From: Prosthecobacter debontii
Lineage (GTDB): Bacteria > Verrucomicrobiota > Verrucomicrobiia > Verrucomicrobiales > Akkermansiaceae
Assembly: GCA_945883455.1 (NCBI GenBank)
Contig: CAMCXJ010000039.1
Coordinates: 1-14,916, forward strand
Reading direction: 5' to 3'
Length of the DNA: 14,916 nucleotides
Numbering within the stretch: the first letter of the stretch is position 1; every line of letters begins with the position of its first letter. The translations under genes were made by a program, and so were the position numbers. Shown here piece by piece: positions 6,949-13,292 of this stretch. Below the pieces are notes generated by a model. That model was not told where the DNA came from. It saw only the letters and a program-made list of their open reading frames with translations, and made no database searches.

Positions 6949-7704
6949 TCACATTCCGCCTGTACGTTCGATGACTGAAAATCGTATCCCGAAATTCCGG
7001 CCAATCCAGCTTCCGAGGCTGTTTACCCCGAAAGTTTCCGTGGCGTAATGGCCTGCGTAGATCACGTTGAGCTCTTTTTCCTCCGCCTCGATAAAACTCC
7101 AGTGAGGTCCTTCGCCCGTGACAAAGGCATCGAAGCCCGCCGCCGCGATCCTACCCACTTCCGAGCCGGCGCCCCCGGTGATGACCGCGACTTTGCCGAT
7201 GTGTTCGCCGCCGCCGGGGCAAAGCGTGATCTCGCGCCCTACGGCTGCCGAGGTGGCTTTGACGAGATCGCTGCGACTCCCTTCCCACAAGCCAGCCACG
7301 CCCATAGGCCAACCGTCTTTTATGAGGATGGGTGAAATTTCCCGTAAGCCGATCGCCTTTGCTAGGAGGACGTTGTTGCCGTGGACGGGATGCCAATCGA
7401 GGGGCAGGTGCGCCGAATAAATCGCGAGATTGCCGCGAATCGCCGCACTGATTTTGCGGTGAACCGCGCCGGTGATCGGCTGCGCGCCCCGCCAGAACAT
7501 CCCGTGATGGACGAGAAGTAGGCCACCGCCTTGCAAAGCCGCTTCCTCCACGACCGCCAGTGAGGCGTCCACCGCGGAAAACACGCGCTGCACCGTGCCG
7601 TCATTCTCGAGCTGTAGGCCGTTCATCGCGCCCGGATAATCCTTGATCTCGGAAAGCCTCAGCTCCGCATCCAGGAACGCCACAATCTCTTTCAAATCCG
7701 CCAT
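6949..7704 (-). CDS. NIF3-like dinuclear metal-centre protein (YbgI/DUF34 family)
   Basis: The 251-residue product shows the NIF3 family metal ligands in order. HHGMFWRG has His66-His67, the segment SAHLPLDWHP has Asp103, and YAGHYATETFG has His219 and Glu223 near the C-terminus. The length equals the short bacterial form (YbgI, ~247 residues) without the inserted PII-like domain. Members assemble as hexameric toroids with two metals per subunit. The biochemical role is unsettled, and the 'GTP cyclohydrolase 1 type 2' label seen in databases is weakly founded. The ATG at 7704 is preceded by AGGA at a suitable distance. It begins nine bases after the stop of the RluA-family gene, so the two are almost certainly co-transcribed. 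Confidence 0.92.
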   Translation of the reverse strand: MADLKEIVAFLDAELRLSEIKDYPGAMNGLQLENDGTVQRVFSAVDASLAVVEEAALQGGGLLLVHHGMFWRGAQPITGAVHRKISAAIRGNLAIYSAHLPLDWHPVHGNNVLLAKAIGLREISPILIKDGWPMGVAGLWEGSRSDLVKATSAAVGREITLCPGGGEHIGKVAVITGGAGSEVGRIAAAGFDAFVTGEGPHWSFIEAEEKELNVIYAGHYATETFGVNSLGSWIGRNFGIRFSVIERTGGM

Positions 7705-7713
7705 GGCGCAGTC

Positions 7714-8511
7714 CTACCCTTTCCGGCTCCAGTTGACAACGCCTTCGGCAAAATCCACCGGCTTTCCCTCCATGAAATCGATGAGATCCGGCGCGAGATC
7801 GACTTCCCAGGTGATTTCCTCGCCCTGCCAGTCGATGCCCAACCGGCTCGCATGCAGCGCGTGCCTGGGCAGGATGAGCTTTTCCGCGAGGCCGGCGTTC
7901 CAGCCGTGCTCCATCCACTCTAGGTATTCCGATCCTTCGCCCGAGTAGAGCTTGTCGCCAGCGATGGGGAAGCCGCTTGCCGCGAGATGGACGCGGATCT
8001 GGTGCATGCGGCCGGTTTCGGGAAAACACCGCAACAGGGCGAACTCCATCCCGTTCCTCAAAAATCGTTTTTCTACTATGAATTTAGTAGAACATTGCTT
8101 GCCTCGCGCATCCACCACCTGCCGCACCCAGATTTGCGATGGGCGGATCTCACCGGCGCGGATGATCGGTGCGTCGCATTCCCACTCGTCCTCCGACGGC
8201 CAGCCTTTCACGATGGCGAGGTATTGCTTACGCGCCTCGCGGCGTTCGAAGATCATGCCCAGCTCCCGCGCGGCGGCGGTGTGTTTCGCGACCAGCACCA
8301 GCCCGCTTGTCTCGCGGTCCAACCGGGTGATGATCCCCAGGCACGCGCCGTTCTCCAACTCGTAGGAATACAGATTTTCCAAACCGCCGAGCAAGGTTGG
8401 CTCGGGCTTGTTGTTCGCGGGATGGACGATCAGCGGCGCGGGCTTGTCCACGACCACCCAATCGCTGGTCTCGTCGACCACGCGGAAATTCACGACCACC
8501 TGCAGGCTCAT
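7714..8511 (-). CDS. RluA-family pseudouridine synthase without S4 domain
   Basis: This 265-residue protein carries the RluA catalytic motif ITRLDRETSGLVLVAK, with Asp65 as nucleophile, and the downstream motif ETGRMHQIRVHLAASGFPI followed by GDKLY. An early VVDKPAPLIVHP segment is the usual beta-strand with HP motif. No N-terminal S4 domain is present, so it resembles RluA/TruC-type enzymes that act on 23S rRNA and/or tRNA; the substrate cannot be read from sequence. GGAAG lies directly before the ATG at 8511. It is the first gene of a pair with the NIF3 protein and lies just past the terminator of the small ribosomal protein gene. A local AT-rich hairpin (8071-8092) occurs inside the coding sequence without disturbing the alignment. 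Confidence 0.9.
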   Translation of the reverse strand: MSLQVVVNFRVVDETSDWVVVDKPAPLIVHPANNKPEPTLLGGLENLYSYELENGACLGIITRLDRETSGLVLVAKHTAAARELGMIFERREARKQYLAIVKGWPSEDEWECDAPIIRAGEIRPSQIWVRQVVDARGKQCSTKFIVEKRFLRNGMEFALLRCFPETGRMHQIRVHLAASGFPIAGDKLYSGEGSEYLEWMEHGWNAGLAEKLILPRHALHASRLGIDWQGEEITWEVDLAPDLIDFMEGKPVDFAEGVVNWSRKG

Positions 8512-8539
8512 CTTCCGTTGGGCTTACCACATAGGTTTT

Positions 8540-8582
8540 AAAAAGCACGCCGCAAGCCCGCGGGTGGCGGACTTGCGGCGTG
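8540..8582 (-). terminator. Intrinsic terminator after the small ribosomal protein gene
   Basis: An 11-bp perfect stem (8546-8556 with 8572-8582, cacgccgcaag / cttgcggcgtg) encloses a 15-base GC-rich loop. On the - strand it is followed by five T (complement of 8540-8544). It lies 29 bases past the stop of the 34-residue ribosomal protein gene and closes the hisG-side transcript. Confidence 0.9.
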
Positions 8583-8611
8583 GATCAAAAAGTGCCGTCC
8601 CGGCGCGAGGG

Positions 8612-8716
8612 CTAGGACTTGTAGCGGAGACGCTTTTTGTGGCGGTTCTGCTTCATGCGCTTCTTGCGCTTGTGCTTGTTGATCTTTGTCTTACGGCGTT
8701 TCTTGATGGAGCCCAT
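8612..8716 (-). CDS. Small ribosomal protein bS22-like (AURKAIP1/COX24 domain)
   Basis: A 34-residue frame reads MGSIKKRRKTKINKHKRKKR then MKQNRHKKRLRYKS, with about 20 Lys/Arg residues. The MGSxxKKRRK...KHKRKK opening is the hallmark of the AURKAIP1/COX24 (DUF1713) family. That family includes mycobacterial 30S protein bS22, yeast Cox24 and mitochondrial mS38, which lie near helix 44 and the decoding site of the small subunit. It is easily missed because of its size. It begins 33 bases after hisG on the same strand and is followed by a strong terminator, so it is either the last gene of the hisG transcript or made from its own promoter. No clear Shine-Dalgarno precedes the ATG at 8716. Confidence 0.88.
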   Translation of the reverse strand: MGSIKKRRKTKINKHKRKKRMKQNRHKKRLRYKS

Positions 8717-8749
8717 GGTTTGTGCGGGGTTGGTGGTTCAGTGGAAAAA

Positions 8750-9625
8750 TTACGGGACGAGTTTGTTGAGGGGGTATTCGATGATTCCCTCCGCCCCGAG
8801 ATTCTTGAGGTCGGGGATCATGTCCCTGACGAGCAGCTCGTCAATCACTGTTTCGACAGCCACCCAGCCCTCCTCGGAGAGTTGCGAAACGGTGGGGCGG
8901 CGCAGCGACGGGAGTTTTGCGAGCAGCTCGGGTAGCCTGTCGGCGGGGAGATTCATCTTCAGGCCGACCTTGTCGCGGGCGCAGAGGGCGGCCTTGAGGA
9001 GCAGGGAAATCTTGTCCATCTTCGCACGCTTCCAAGGATCGGCGGCGGCGGTGGGGTTCGAGTAAAAGTGCGGGAAGGAAACCAACAGGGTATCGACGAT
9101 GCGTAGGCGGTTCGCTTTGAGGGAGGAACCCGTTTCGGTGACATCCACGATGGCGTCCACGAGATCCGGGACTTTCACCTCGGTGGCACCCCATGAAAAT
9201 TCGACCTCCGCTTTGATCCCGAGCTTGTCGAGATAGCGCTGGGTGATGCCCACGCCCTCGGTGGCGATGCGTTTCCCCTCCAGATCCTGCGGCGTCTTGA
9301 TCGGCGAATCCTCCGGCACCACGAGCACCCAACGCGTCGGGTTCACCGAAGCGCGGGAGTATGGCAGCTCCGCAAAATCGACCAGTTCCTCACCGCCTTC
9401 CGAAGCCCAATCAAGGCCGGTGATGCCGCAATCGATGAAACCTTGCGCGAGATAGCGCCCGATCTCCTGGGCGCGGATCAGGTAGATATCCAGTTCCGCA
9501 TCATTCGACGCGGGACGCAGGCCCCGCGAGGAAACGTAAATCTCATACCCGGCCTTCCTGAAGAGCTCGACGGTCGGCTCTTGCAGGCTGCCCTTGGGGA
9601 TGGCGATTTTGAGTGAGTTGGACAT
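8750..9625 (-). CDS. hisG: ATP phosphoribosyltransferase, long form
   Basis: The 291-residue enzyme condenses ATP with PRPP, the first committed step of histidine synthesis in the cytoplasm. The start MSNSLKIAIPKGSLQEPTVE is typical. The PRPP-binding loop is in DAIVDVTETGSSLKAN at 157-172, preceded by GATEVKVPDLVDA. Residues from about 215 to the end form the ACT-like regulatory domain (HisG_C) that mediates histidine feedback in long, hexameric HisG; short-form enzymes lack it and need HisZ, and none is seen here. No other his genes are nearby, so the pathway is dispersed. The leader contains a 7-bp inverted repeat (9647-9653/9665-9671) but no obvious His-codon attenuator. Confidence 0.95.
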   Translation of the reverse strand: MSNSLKIAIPKGSLQEPTVELFRKAGYEIYVSSRGLRPASNDAELDIYLIRAQEIGRYLAQGFIDCGITGLDWASEGGEELVDFAELPYSRASVNPTRWVLVVPEDSPIKTPQDLEGKRIATEGVGITQRYLDKLGIKAEVEFSWGATEVKVPDLVDAIVDVTETGSSLKANRLRIVDTLLVSFPHFYSNPTAAADPWKRAKMDKISLLLKAALCARDKVGLKMNLPADRLPELLAKLPSLRRPTVSQLSEEGWVAVETVIDELLVRDMIPDLKNLGAEGIIEYPLNKLVP

Positions 9626-9714
9626 TACCGGGATGATCCGCCCTTGCGCGGGTGGGGCGGTTTTACCCGCGAAACTCGGGGAATCAAGCCAAGTTTTACG
9701 AAAAATCAGCCTTT

Positions 9715-11271
9715 TCAGCCCTGTTCGCCGCCGAGGTTCACGCGCAGCTCAAAAAGATCCCGCCGCCTGTCCATCAGCGGAGTGACCGATCCGGCCTCGC
9801 GGGAGCGGTAGAGGTCGTTAATGTCGAGATCGGTCACCAGCATGGTTTCCACGTTGGGATCCGCCTCCGCCTGGATGCCGTCGCGGGCGAACTCGAAGTC
9901 CGAGGGCGTGTAAACCGCCGCCCGCCCATAATGGATATCCATGGCCGGCACGTCGGGTAAATTCCCCACCACGCCGGTCGTCACCACGTAGATCTGGTTC
10001 TCGATCGCCCGCGCCGCCGCGCATTTCGTGACGCGGAGGTAGCCCTGCCGGTTGTCGGTGCAGTACGGGACAAATAGGATTTCCACCCCCTGTTCCGCCA
10101 GATAACGCGCCGCTTCGGGAAATTCCACATCGTAGCAGATCAGGATGCCAACTTTCGCCTTCGGGGTTTGGATCACCAAGAGCTGGTTTCCACCCGTGAT
10201 GCCCCACCATGTCGTCTCGCTCGGGGTGATGTGCAGCTTCGGCTGGGAAACGAAAGAGCCGTCAGGGCGGAACAGCATCGCCTCATTTTGCAGGCTTCCG
10301 TCCTCCTGAAGCACCGGATGCGATCCGGCGATAAGATGCAAGCCCTGCTCGCGCGCCAGCGTGGACATCAGTTCGCGGAATTTCGGCGTCAGTTCGGCCA
10401 GCTTGCGGATGCCATCTCGCGATGAATACGGCTCCATCGCGGAGAGAAGCTGCACGGAGAAAAACTCCGGGAATAGCACGTAATCCGCGCCATAGTCCTC
10501 GCCCGCCGTTTCCACGAAATACCGCACCTGCGCCGCGAACTCATCGAAGTCCGCGATTTTCCGCATCTGGTATTGCACGCAGGCCACGCGGACTTTCCGG
10601 TCGTCGCCTTCGCTCAGCTGATAATCGGGGTTCAGCCACTCGATCAGCGACGCGAAATTCCGGCTCTTCGGATCGCGGATGTAGTTCGGCATCACATCGC
10701 GCACTACGAAGCCTTCCTTGAGCTGAAAGCCGAGCACTGGATCGTTTACCAGCCCGTCCTGTACCGCATAGACGTATTCCTCCGGCGTGTAGCGGTCGCT
10801 AAATTTCTCGTAATGCCACAGCCGCCCGCCCGCCAAGATGCGGCGCAGGTTGAGCCGCTTGCAAAGCTCCCGCCGCAATGCGTAGAGATACGCCCCGATC
10901 CCACGCCCGCGCTCCTCCGGATCCACGTAAACCTCCGCTCCGTACAGCGTATCGCCTTGCGGATCGTGGTTGAAAAAATAGCCGTCGTCGGTGATGCCGT
11001 AGTAGGTGTGGTGGCGCAGCGGATCGAGGCCCATCCACACGATCAGGCTGGAGGAAACGCCCACGATCTTTCCCTCTTTCTCAATCACCACCTGCCCGTC
11101 CGCGAAAATCTGGAGCTGCGACTCCAACTGATCCTCACGCCACGCGCTGTCCTCGTTGCCACCTGCCGGAAAGCACCGCTTGTGCAGCGCGATCATTTCC
11201 GCGAAATCCTCTTCGCGCGGCGTCCTCGCTTCATAGTTCTTCCCTTCGATCGTAAATTCGCGCGGCTCCAT
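9715..11271 (-). CDS. GNAT acetyltransferase fused to carbon-nitrogen hydrolase (Rim1-like nitrilase)
   Basis: From the ATG at 11271 the protein has 518 residues. Residues 1 to about 200 are a GNAT domain with the acetyl-CoA loop RGRGIGA (about 121-127) after AEVYVDPEE. From about 225 on it is a nitrilase-superfamily domain with the Glu-Lys-Cys triad: Glu269 in LFPEFF, Lys345 in PKLHITPSE and Cys379 in ILICYDVEFPE. Such GNAT-nitrilase fusions form the 'Rim1-like' nitrilase subgroup; the substrate is unknown, though amide hydrolysis and N-acetylation are expected. A longer frame from an ATG at 11310 adds 13 residues, but GGAAG sits nine bases before the ATG at 11271, so I prefer that. Its stop lies 89 bases before hisG with no clear terminator. 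Confidence 0.9.
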   Translation of the reverse strand: MEPREFTIEGKNYEARTPREEDFAEMIALHKRCFPAGGNEDSAWREDQLESQLQIFADGQVVIEKEGKIVGVSSSLIVWMGLDPLRHHTYYGITDDGYFFNHDPQGDTLYGAEVYVDPEERGRGIGAYLYALRRELCKRLNLRRILAGGRLWHYEKFSDRYTPEEYVYAVQDGLVNDPVLGFQLKEGFVVRDVMPNYIRDPKSRNFASLIEWLNPDYQLSEGDDRKVRVACVQYQMRKIADFDEFAAQVRYFVETAGEDYGADYVLFPEFFSVQLLSAMEPYSSRDGIRKLAELTPKFRELMSTLAREQGLHLIAGSHPVLQEDGSLQNEAMLFRPDGSFVSQPKLHITPSETTWWGITGGNQLLVIQTPKAKVGILICYDVEFPEAARYLAEQGVEILFVPYCTDNRQGYLRVTKCAAARAIENQIYVVTTGVVGNLPDVPAMDIHYGRAAVYTPSDFEFARDGIQAEADPNVETMLVTDLDINDLYRSREAGSVTPLMDRRRDLFELRVNLGGEQG

Positions 11272-11316
11272 GCCGCGTATCTTCCACCACCGCGCCGCCG
11301 GGTAAAGCATTCATCG

Positions 11317-11344
11317 TTTCCGCATCAGGGTTTCCGCATCAGGG
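11317..11344. repeat. Tandem 14-bp duplication upstream of the GNAT-nitrilase gene
   Basis: The 14-mer tttccgcatcaggg occurs twice back to back (11317-11330, 11331-11344) with no mismatch. It lies 46-73 bases before the preferred start of the GNAT-nitrilase gene, inside its likely 5' untranslated or promoter region. Confidence 0.85.
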
Positions 11345-11408
11345 CGACTTCACTTGAACCTCGTCTTCGGAAAACGGAAGAAATCCAACCGCAAGATGGA
11401 CGGCCACC

Positions 11409-11486
11409 ATGGATTCCGGCTATGTGAGGCAAGCCCTCGCCAGCGGCCACTCCGACTTCGAGGATGGGTTGCACGATGCGTCTTAG
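11409..11486 (+). pseudogene. PIN-domain (VapC-like) remnant A
   Basis: A 25-codon frame reads MDSGYVRQALASGHSDFEDG then LHDAS and stops at TAG. The core ALASGHSDFEDGLHDA matches the conserved PIN-nuclease segment xLxSGxxDFEDALQxAxA that carries one of the active-site acidic residues. The N-terminal metal-binding half and the following VTRN segment are absent, so this is a fragment and not a working toxin. It ends directly beside the stop of hicB on the other strand. Its core is 38/45 identical at DNA level to remnant B beyond the hicAB operon. Confidence 0.65.
11427..11471 (+). repeat. 45-bp direct repeat, copy 1 (PIN core)
   Basis: Bases 11427-11471 align without gaps to 12222-12266 with 38 of 45 identical. 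Both copies lie on the + strand and flank hicAB. The repeat encodes the ALAS-xHSxFED core of the two PIN remnants. Confidence 0.8.
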
Positions 11487-11488
11487 CA

Positions 11489-11818
11489 TCAGGTTGTTTC
11501 TGTGAGTTCGCCAAGTCGAGAGGCAATCCAGTTGTTCAGGCTCTCGCCTTCATCCGTGCTAAGCTCGACCAGTCTACGATGAAGGGTGGGATCCACACGC
11601 AGCAAAAAACGCCCCGAATAAGGCTTATCGGGTGTCTCACCTCGGCTGGCACAAAAATCGAGGTAGTCATCAATCGATTCCCTAAATGCCGACTTCACTT
11701 CATCGACGGTTCTTCCTTGAAAAGTCACGACGTCACGAAGTCCTGTGACTTCGCCGTGAAAAATGTCGGCTTCGTCATCGAATCGTATCGTGCATCCATA
11801 TCCCTTGTAATTCATCAT
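11489..11818 (-). CDS. hicB: Antitoxin HicB with ribbon-helix-helix C-terminus
   Basis: The 109-residue protein has the HicB N-terminal fold (IRFDDEADIFHGEVTGLRDV, then EVKSAFRESIDDYL). A C-terminal Arc/MetJ-type ribbon-helix-helix follows (SGRFLLRVDPTLHRRLVEL then ESLNNWIASRL, about 68-104). HicB binds and blocks HicA and represses the operon through the RHH domain. AGGAG lies seven bases before the first of two adjacent ATG codons (11818 and 11815), inside the end of hicA. The start overlaps the hicA stop by four bases (ATGA), the usual sign of translational coupling. Its stop abuts PIN remnant A. Confidence 0.93.
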   Translation of the reverse strand: MMNYKGYGCTIRFDDEADIFHGEVTGLRDVVTFQGRTVDEVKSAFRESIDDYLDFCASRGETPDKPYSGRFLLRVDPTLHRRLVELSTDEGESLNNWIASRLGELTETT

Positions 11819-12090
11819 GGCTTTTCTCCTGCTTCGGTTAAAAATATCCGCATCGACTTGACCGCGCCCTTGTCGGTCGTCGGTTGTGGATGTGGTCTGT
11901 GAAAAACCGCCCTCACGCCATTCAGCGCTATTCGGACTCTGGAGCCGCTGCCTTCGGAAAGCTCGGCTCCAAGCGCGGTCAGCAAAGCTTCAATGTCAGC
12001 CCATTTGATCGACTCAGAAACCGGATTCTTGTAGATCGCGGCTAGAGTTTTTCGGTGGTGATTGTTCAACGATGGATAATGATACTGCAA
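11815..12090 (-). CDS. hicA: Toxin HicA (variant with Arg at the usual catalytic His position)
   Basis: The longest frame is 91 residues from TTG at 12090. The core WADIEALLTALGAELSEGSG, then SRVRIALNGVRAVFHRPHP and GAVKSMRIFLTEAG, is the HicA double-stranded-RNA-binding-like mRNA interferase fold. The motif usually read as GSxH, with the catalytic His, is GSRV here, while His64 and His67 lie in FHRPHP. I recall a HicA subgroup with this pattern, so loss of activity should not be assumed. The start is uncertain. A palindrome and a candidate promoter overlap the TTG at 12090, which favours the second TTG at 12069 (84 residues, beginning LNNHHRKTL). Toxin first and antitoxin second is the normal hicAB order. 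Confidence 0.9.
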   Translation of the reverse strand: MQYHYPSLNNHHRKTLAAIYKNPVSESIKWADIEALLTALGAELSEGSGSRVRIALNGVRAVFHRPHPQPTTDKGAVKSMRIFLTEAGEKP

Positions 12091-12106
12091 TACGGTATCA
12101 TTGCAA
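12078..12106 (-). promoter_or_regulatory. hicAB promoter with overlapping operator palindrome
   Basis: Bases 12078-12085 and 12095-12102 form an 8-bp perfect inverted repeat (aatgatac / gtatcatt) with a 9-base spacer. On the - strand TTGCAA (12106-12101) and TATCAT (12084-12079) sit 16 bases apart, resembling -35 and -10 boxes that overlap the two arms. A repressor on the palindrome would cover the promoter, which fits HicB autoregulation. Transcription would then begin near 12070, downstream of the first TTG of hicA. This is a reading by eye only. Confidence 0.5.
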
Positions 12107-12144
12107 GTGACTTTTTAACCAAAGTTGGGTGGTGCAATCCGCCG

Positions 12145-12179
12145 CCACGATTTTCCGCGCTTTCTTCCGCCGCCCGCCG
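12145..12179. repeat. 35-bp imperfect direct repeat, copy 1
   Basis: Bases 12145-12179 match 12407-12441 at 29 of 35 positions, including a continuous 13-base block tttccgcgctttc. The two copies bracket PIN remnant B. Part of the match is low-complexity GC-rich sequence, so chance cannot be ruled out. Confidence 0.5.
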
Positions 12180-12221
12180 ACGTGGATGACAAGACAATGA
12201 TCACCGAAGCCCGCACGGAAA

Positions 12222-12405
12222 AGGCAAGCTCTAGCAAGCGACCACTCCGCCTTCGAGGACGAGTTGTAAATCGCCAGCGCCAGCACACTCCCTGAAATCA
12301 ACCCGCAACCTCGCGGACTACTCCCACGCCCCCATCCCCGCAATGACCGCCCAAGACTGGCTTCTGGAACATCCGGGACAACCTGACGAGGATCACGCGA
12401 AATAG
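12222..12405 (+). pseudogene. PIN-domain (VapC-like) remnant B, broken by a stop and a frameshift
   Basis: From 12225 the frame reads QALASDHSAFEDEL, stop, IASA. After a gap, a second frame from 12298 reads STRNLADYSHAPIPAMTAQD then WLLEHPGQPDEDHAK, with a stop at 12403-12405. These are consecutive parts of a PIN nuclease C-terminus: the acidic FED motif, the IASA helix, the (V)TRNLxDY strand, the xIPAMTAQDWL tail. The link between IASA and TRN is shortened and out of frame, and a TAA (12267-12269) replaces the usual Gln codon. The N-terminal half is missing. I read it as a decayed VapC-type toxin gene. Bases 12222-12266 are also copy 2 of the 45-bp repeat shared with remnant A. Confidence 0.75.
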
Positions 12406-12406
12406 G

Positions 12407-12441
12407 CCACGAGTTTCCGCGCTTTCCAGGCCCGCCCGCCG
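12407..12441. repeat. 35-bp imperfect direct repeat, copy 2
   Basis: This is the second copy of the repeat at 12145-12179 (29/35 identical). It begins two bases after the PIN remnant stop and ends 16 bases before the methyltransferase start, so it marks the border between the decayed region and the methyltransferase gene. Confidence 0.5.
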
Positions 12442-12457
12442 CGCCGAAGATCCCGCC

Positions 12458-13087
12458 ATGCGCAAGCTCACCCCGGAACTGCTCGACCACCTCCCCCACG
12501 ACGATCCCGGCGCGCTGCGCTCCCGCGCCGACCTCCGCCGCATCAACTTTTTCATGGGCAATGAGCGCTGGATCGCTTCAGTGATTCCGGAAAACACCCA
12601 CCACATCACCGAGATCGGAGCCGGCGATGGCCATCTCCTCGCCCGCCTCGCCAGGAAATTTCCGCAGGCCGAGATCACCGCCTACGATCTCGCCCCGCGC
12701 CCCGCGCACCTCCCGCTTTCCGTGAAATGGATACAGGGCGACCTCTTCGCCCAAGCCCCGCCCGCCCACGGCGGCACTCTCATCGCCAATCTTTTCCTCC
12801 ACCACTTCACCGACCCACAGCTCCGCGTCCTCGGCGAATGGATGTGCGGCTTCGACACCCTCCTTATCAATGAACCCCTCCGCGCCCGCCTGCCGGTTTT
12901 TTTTGGAAAACTCGCCGCGCCTTTCATCCACCCCATCACCCGCCACGACATGCGCGTCAGCATCGAGGCCGGCTTCACCCCCGGCGATCTGGCGGAAACG
13001 CTCGGACTAAAGCTCCACGGATTCCATGTGACCGAAACCACCGACTTGCGCGGAGCAATCCGCCTCGTATGCCAGAGGCGCGACTGA
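12458..13087 (+). CDS. Class I SAM-dependent methyltransferase
   Basis: The 209-residue product has the class I fold. Motif I is ITEIGAGDGHL at 50-60, the acidic residue after strand 2 is Asp77 in TAYDLAP, GDLF is at 94-97, and the post-motif segment LIANLFLHHF is at 108-117. The N-terminal DLRRINFFMGNERW and the C-terminal LLINEPLRARLPVFF...TRHDMRVSIEAGF resemble methyltransferases that accompany type III polyketide synthases and FAD oxidoreductases; this is from memory. The acceptor substrate is unknown. The ATG at 12458 follows GAAG weakly. The next + strand gene is the FAD oxidoreductase at 14125, and the two may once have been adjacent before the higBA-bearing segment came between them. 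Confidence 0.85.
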   Translation: MRKLTPELLDHLPHDDPGALRSRADLRRINFFMGNERWIASVIPENTHHITEIGAGDGHLLARLARKFPQAEITAYDLAPRPAHLPLSVKWIQGDLFAQAPPAHGGTLIANLFLHHFTDPQLRVLGEWMCGFDTLLINEPLRARLPVFFGKLAAPFIHPITRHDMRVSIEAGFTPGDLAETLGLKLHGFHVTETTDLRGAIRLVCQRRD

Positions 13088-13093
13088 AATGAT

Positions 13094-13292
13094 GAACCAC
13101 GGCAGGCACGGAATACACGAATGATGAGGCGCGTCTGAATGGAAAATGAAAACCACGAATTGGACGAATCTCACGAATGACCAACGAGCCGCAGAGCGTC
13201 CCTGATCCACTCGGGCGGTGGCTGCCCAAAGCACAAAGTTTCTGTGTATCCTGTATATTCCGTGGTTCCAATTTCACCCCGGCAAAGTTTAT
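13094..13292. repeat. Dispersed 'accacgg / cacgaat' repeats, left cluster
   Basis: No gene is supported here. Three related patches are present. The first is gaaccacggcaggcacgg and the following bases at 13094-13126. The second is aaccacgaattggacgaat and the following bases at about 13151-13179. The third lies on the opposite strand at 13241-13270, ending tattccgtggttcca. Such fragments recur between genes of Verrucomicrobia and related bacteria in my recollection and yield spurious frames when translated. The first begins within ten bases of the methyltransferase stop. Confidence 0.6.

Noticed and set aside
7601..8029. 142-codon - strand frame within the RluA-family and NIF3 genes
   Set aside because: It overlaps two conserved proteins in another frame and is Arg/Gly-rich as expected from GC-rich shadow frames.
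11354..11902. 182-codon + strand frame spanning hicB and the end of hicA
   Set aside because: It runs antisense through two clearly recognised genes and has no family-like motif of its own.
12098..12499. 133-codon - strand frame upstream of hicA
   Set aside because: It is antisense to PIN remnant B and to the start of the methyltransferase. The + strand reading recovers PIN motifs, while this one has none.
12975..13277. 100-codon - strand frame downstream of the methyltransferase
   Set aside because: Its residues (FVYSVPAVVHHF and similar) are translations of dispersed 'accacgg/cacgaat' repeats, a well-known source of spurious genes, and it overlaps the methyltransferase C-terminus.
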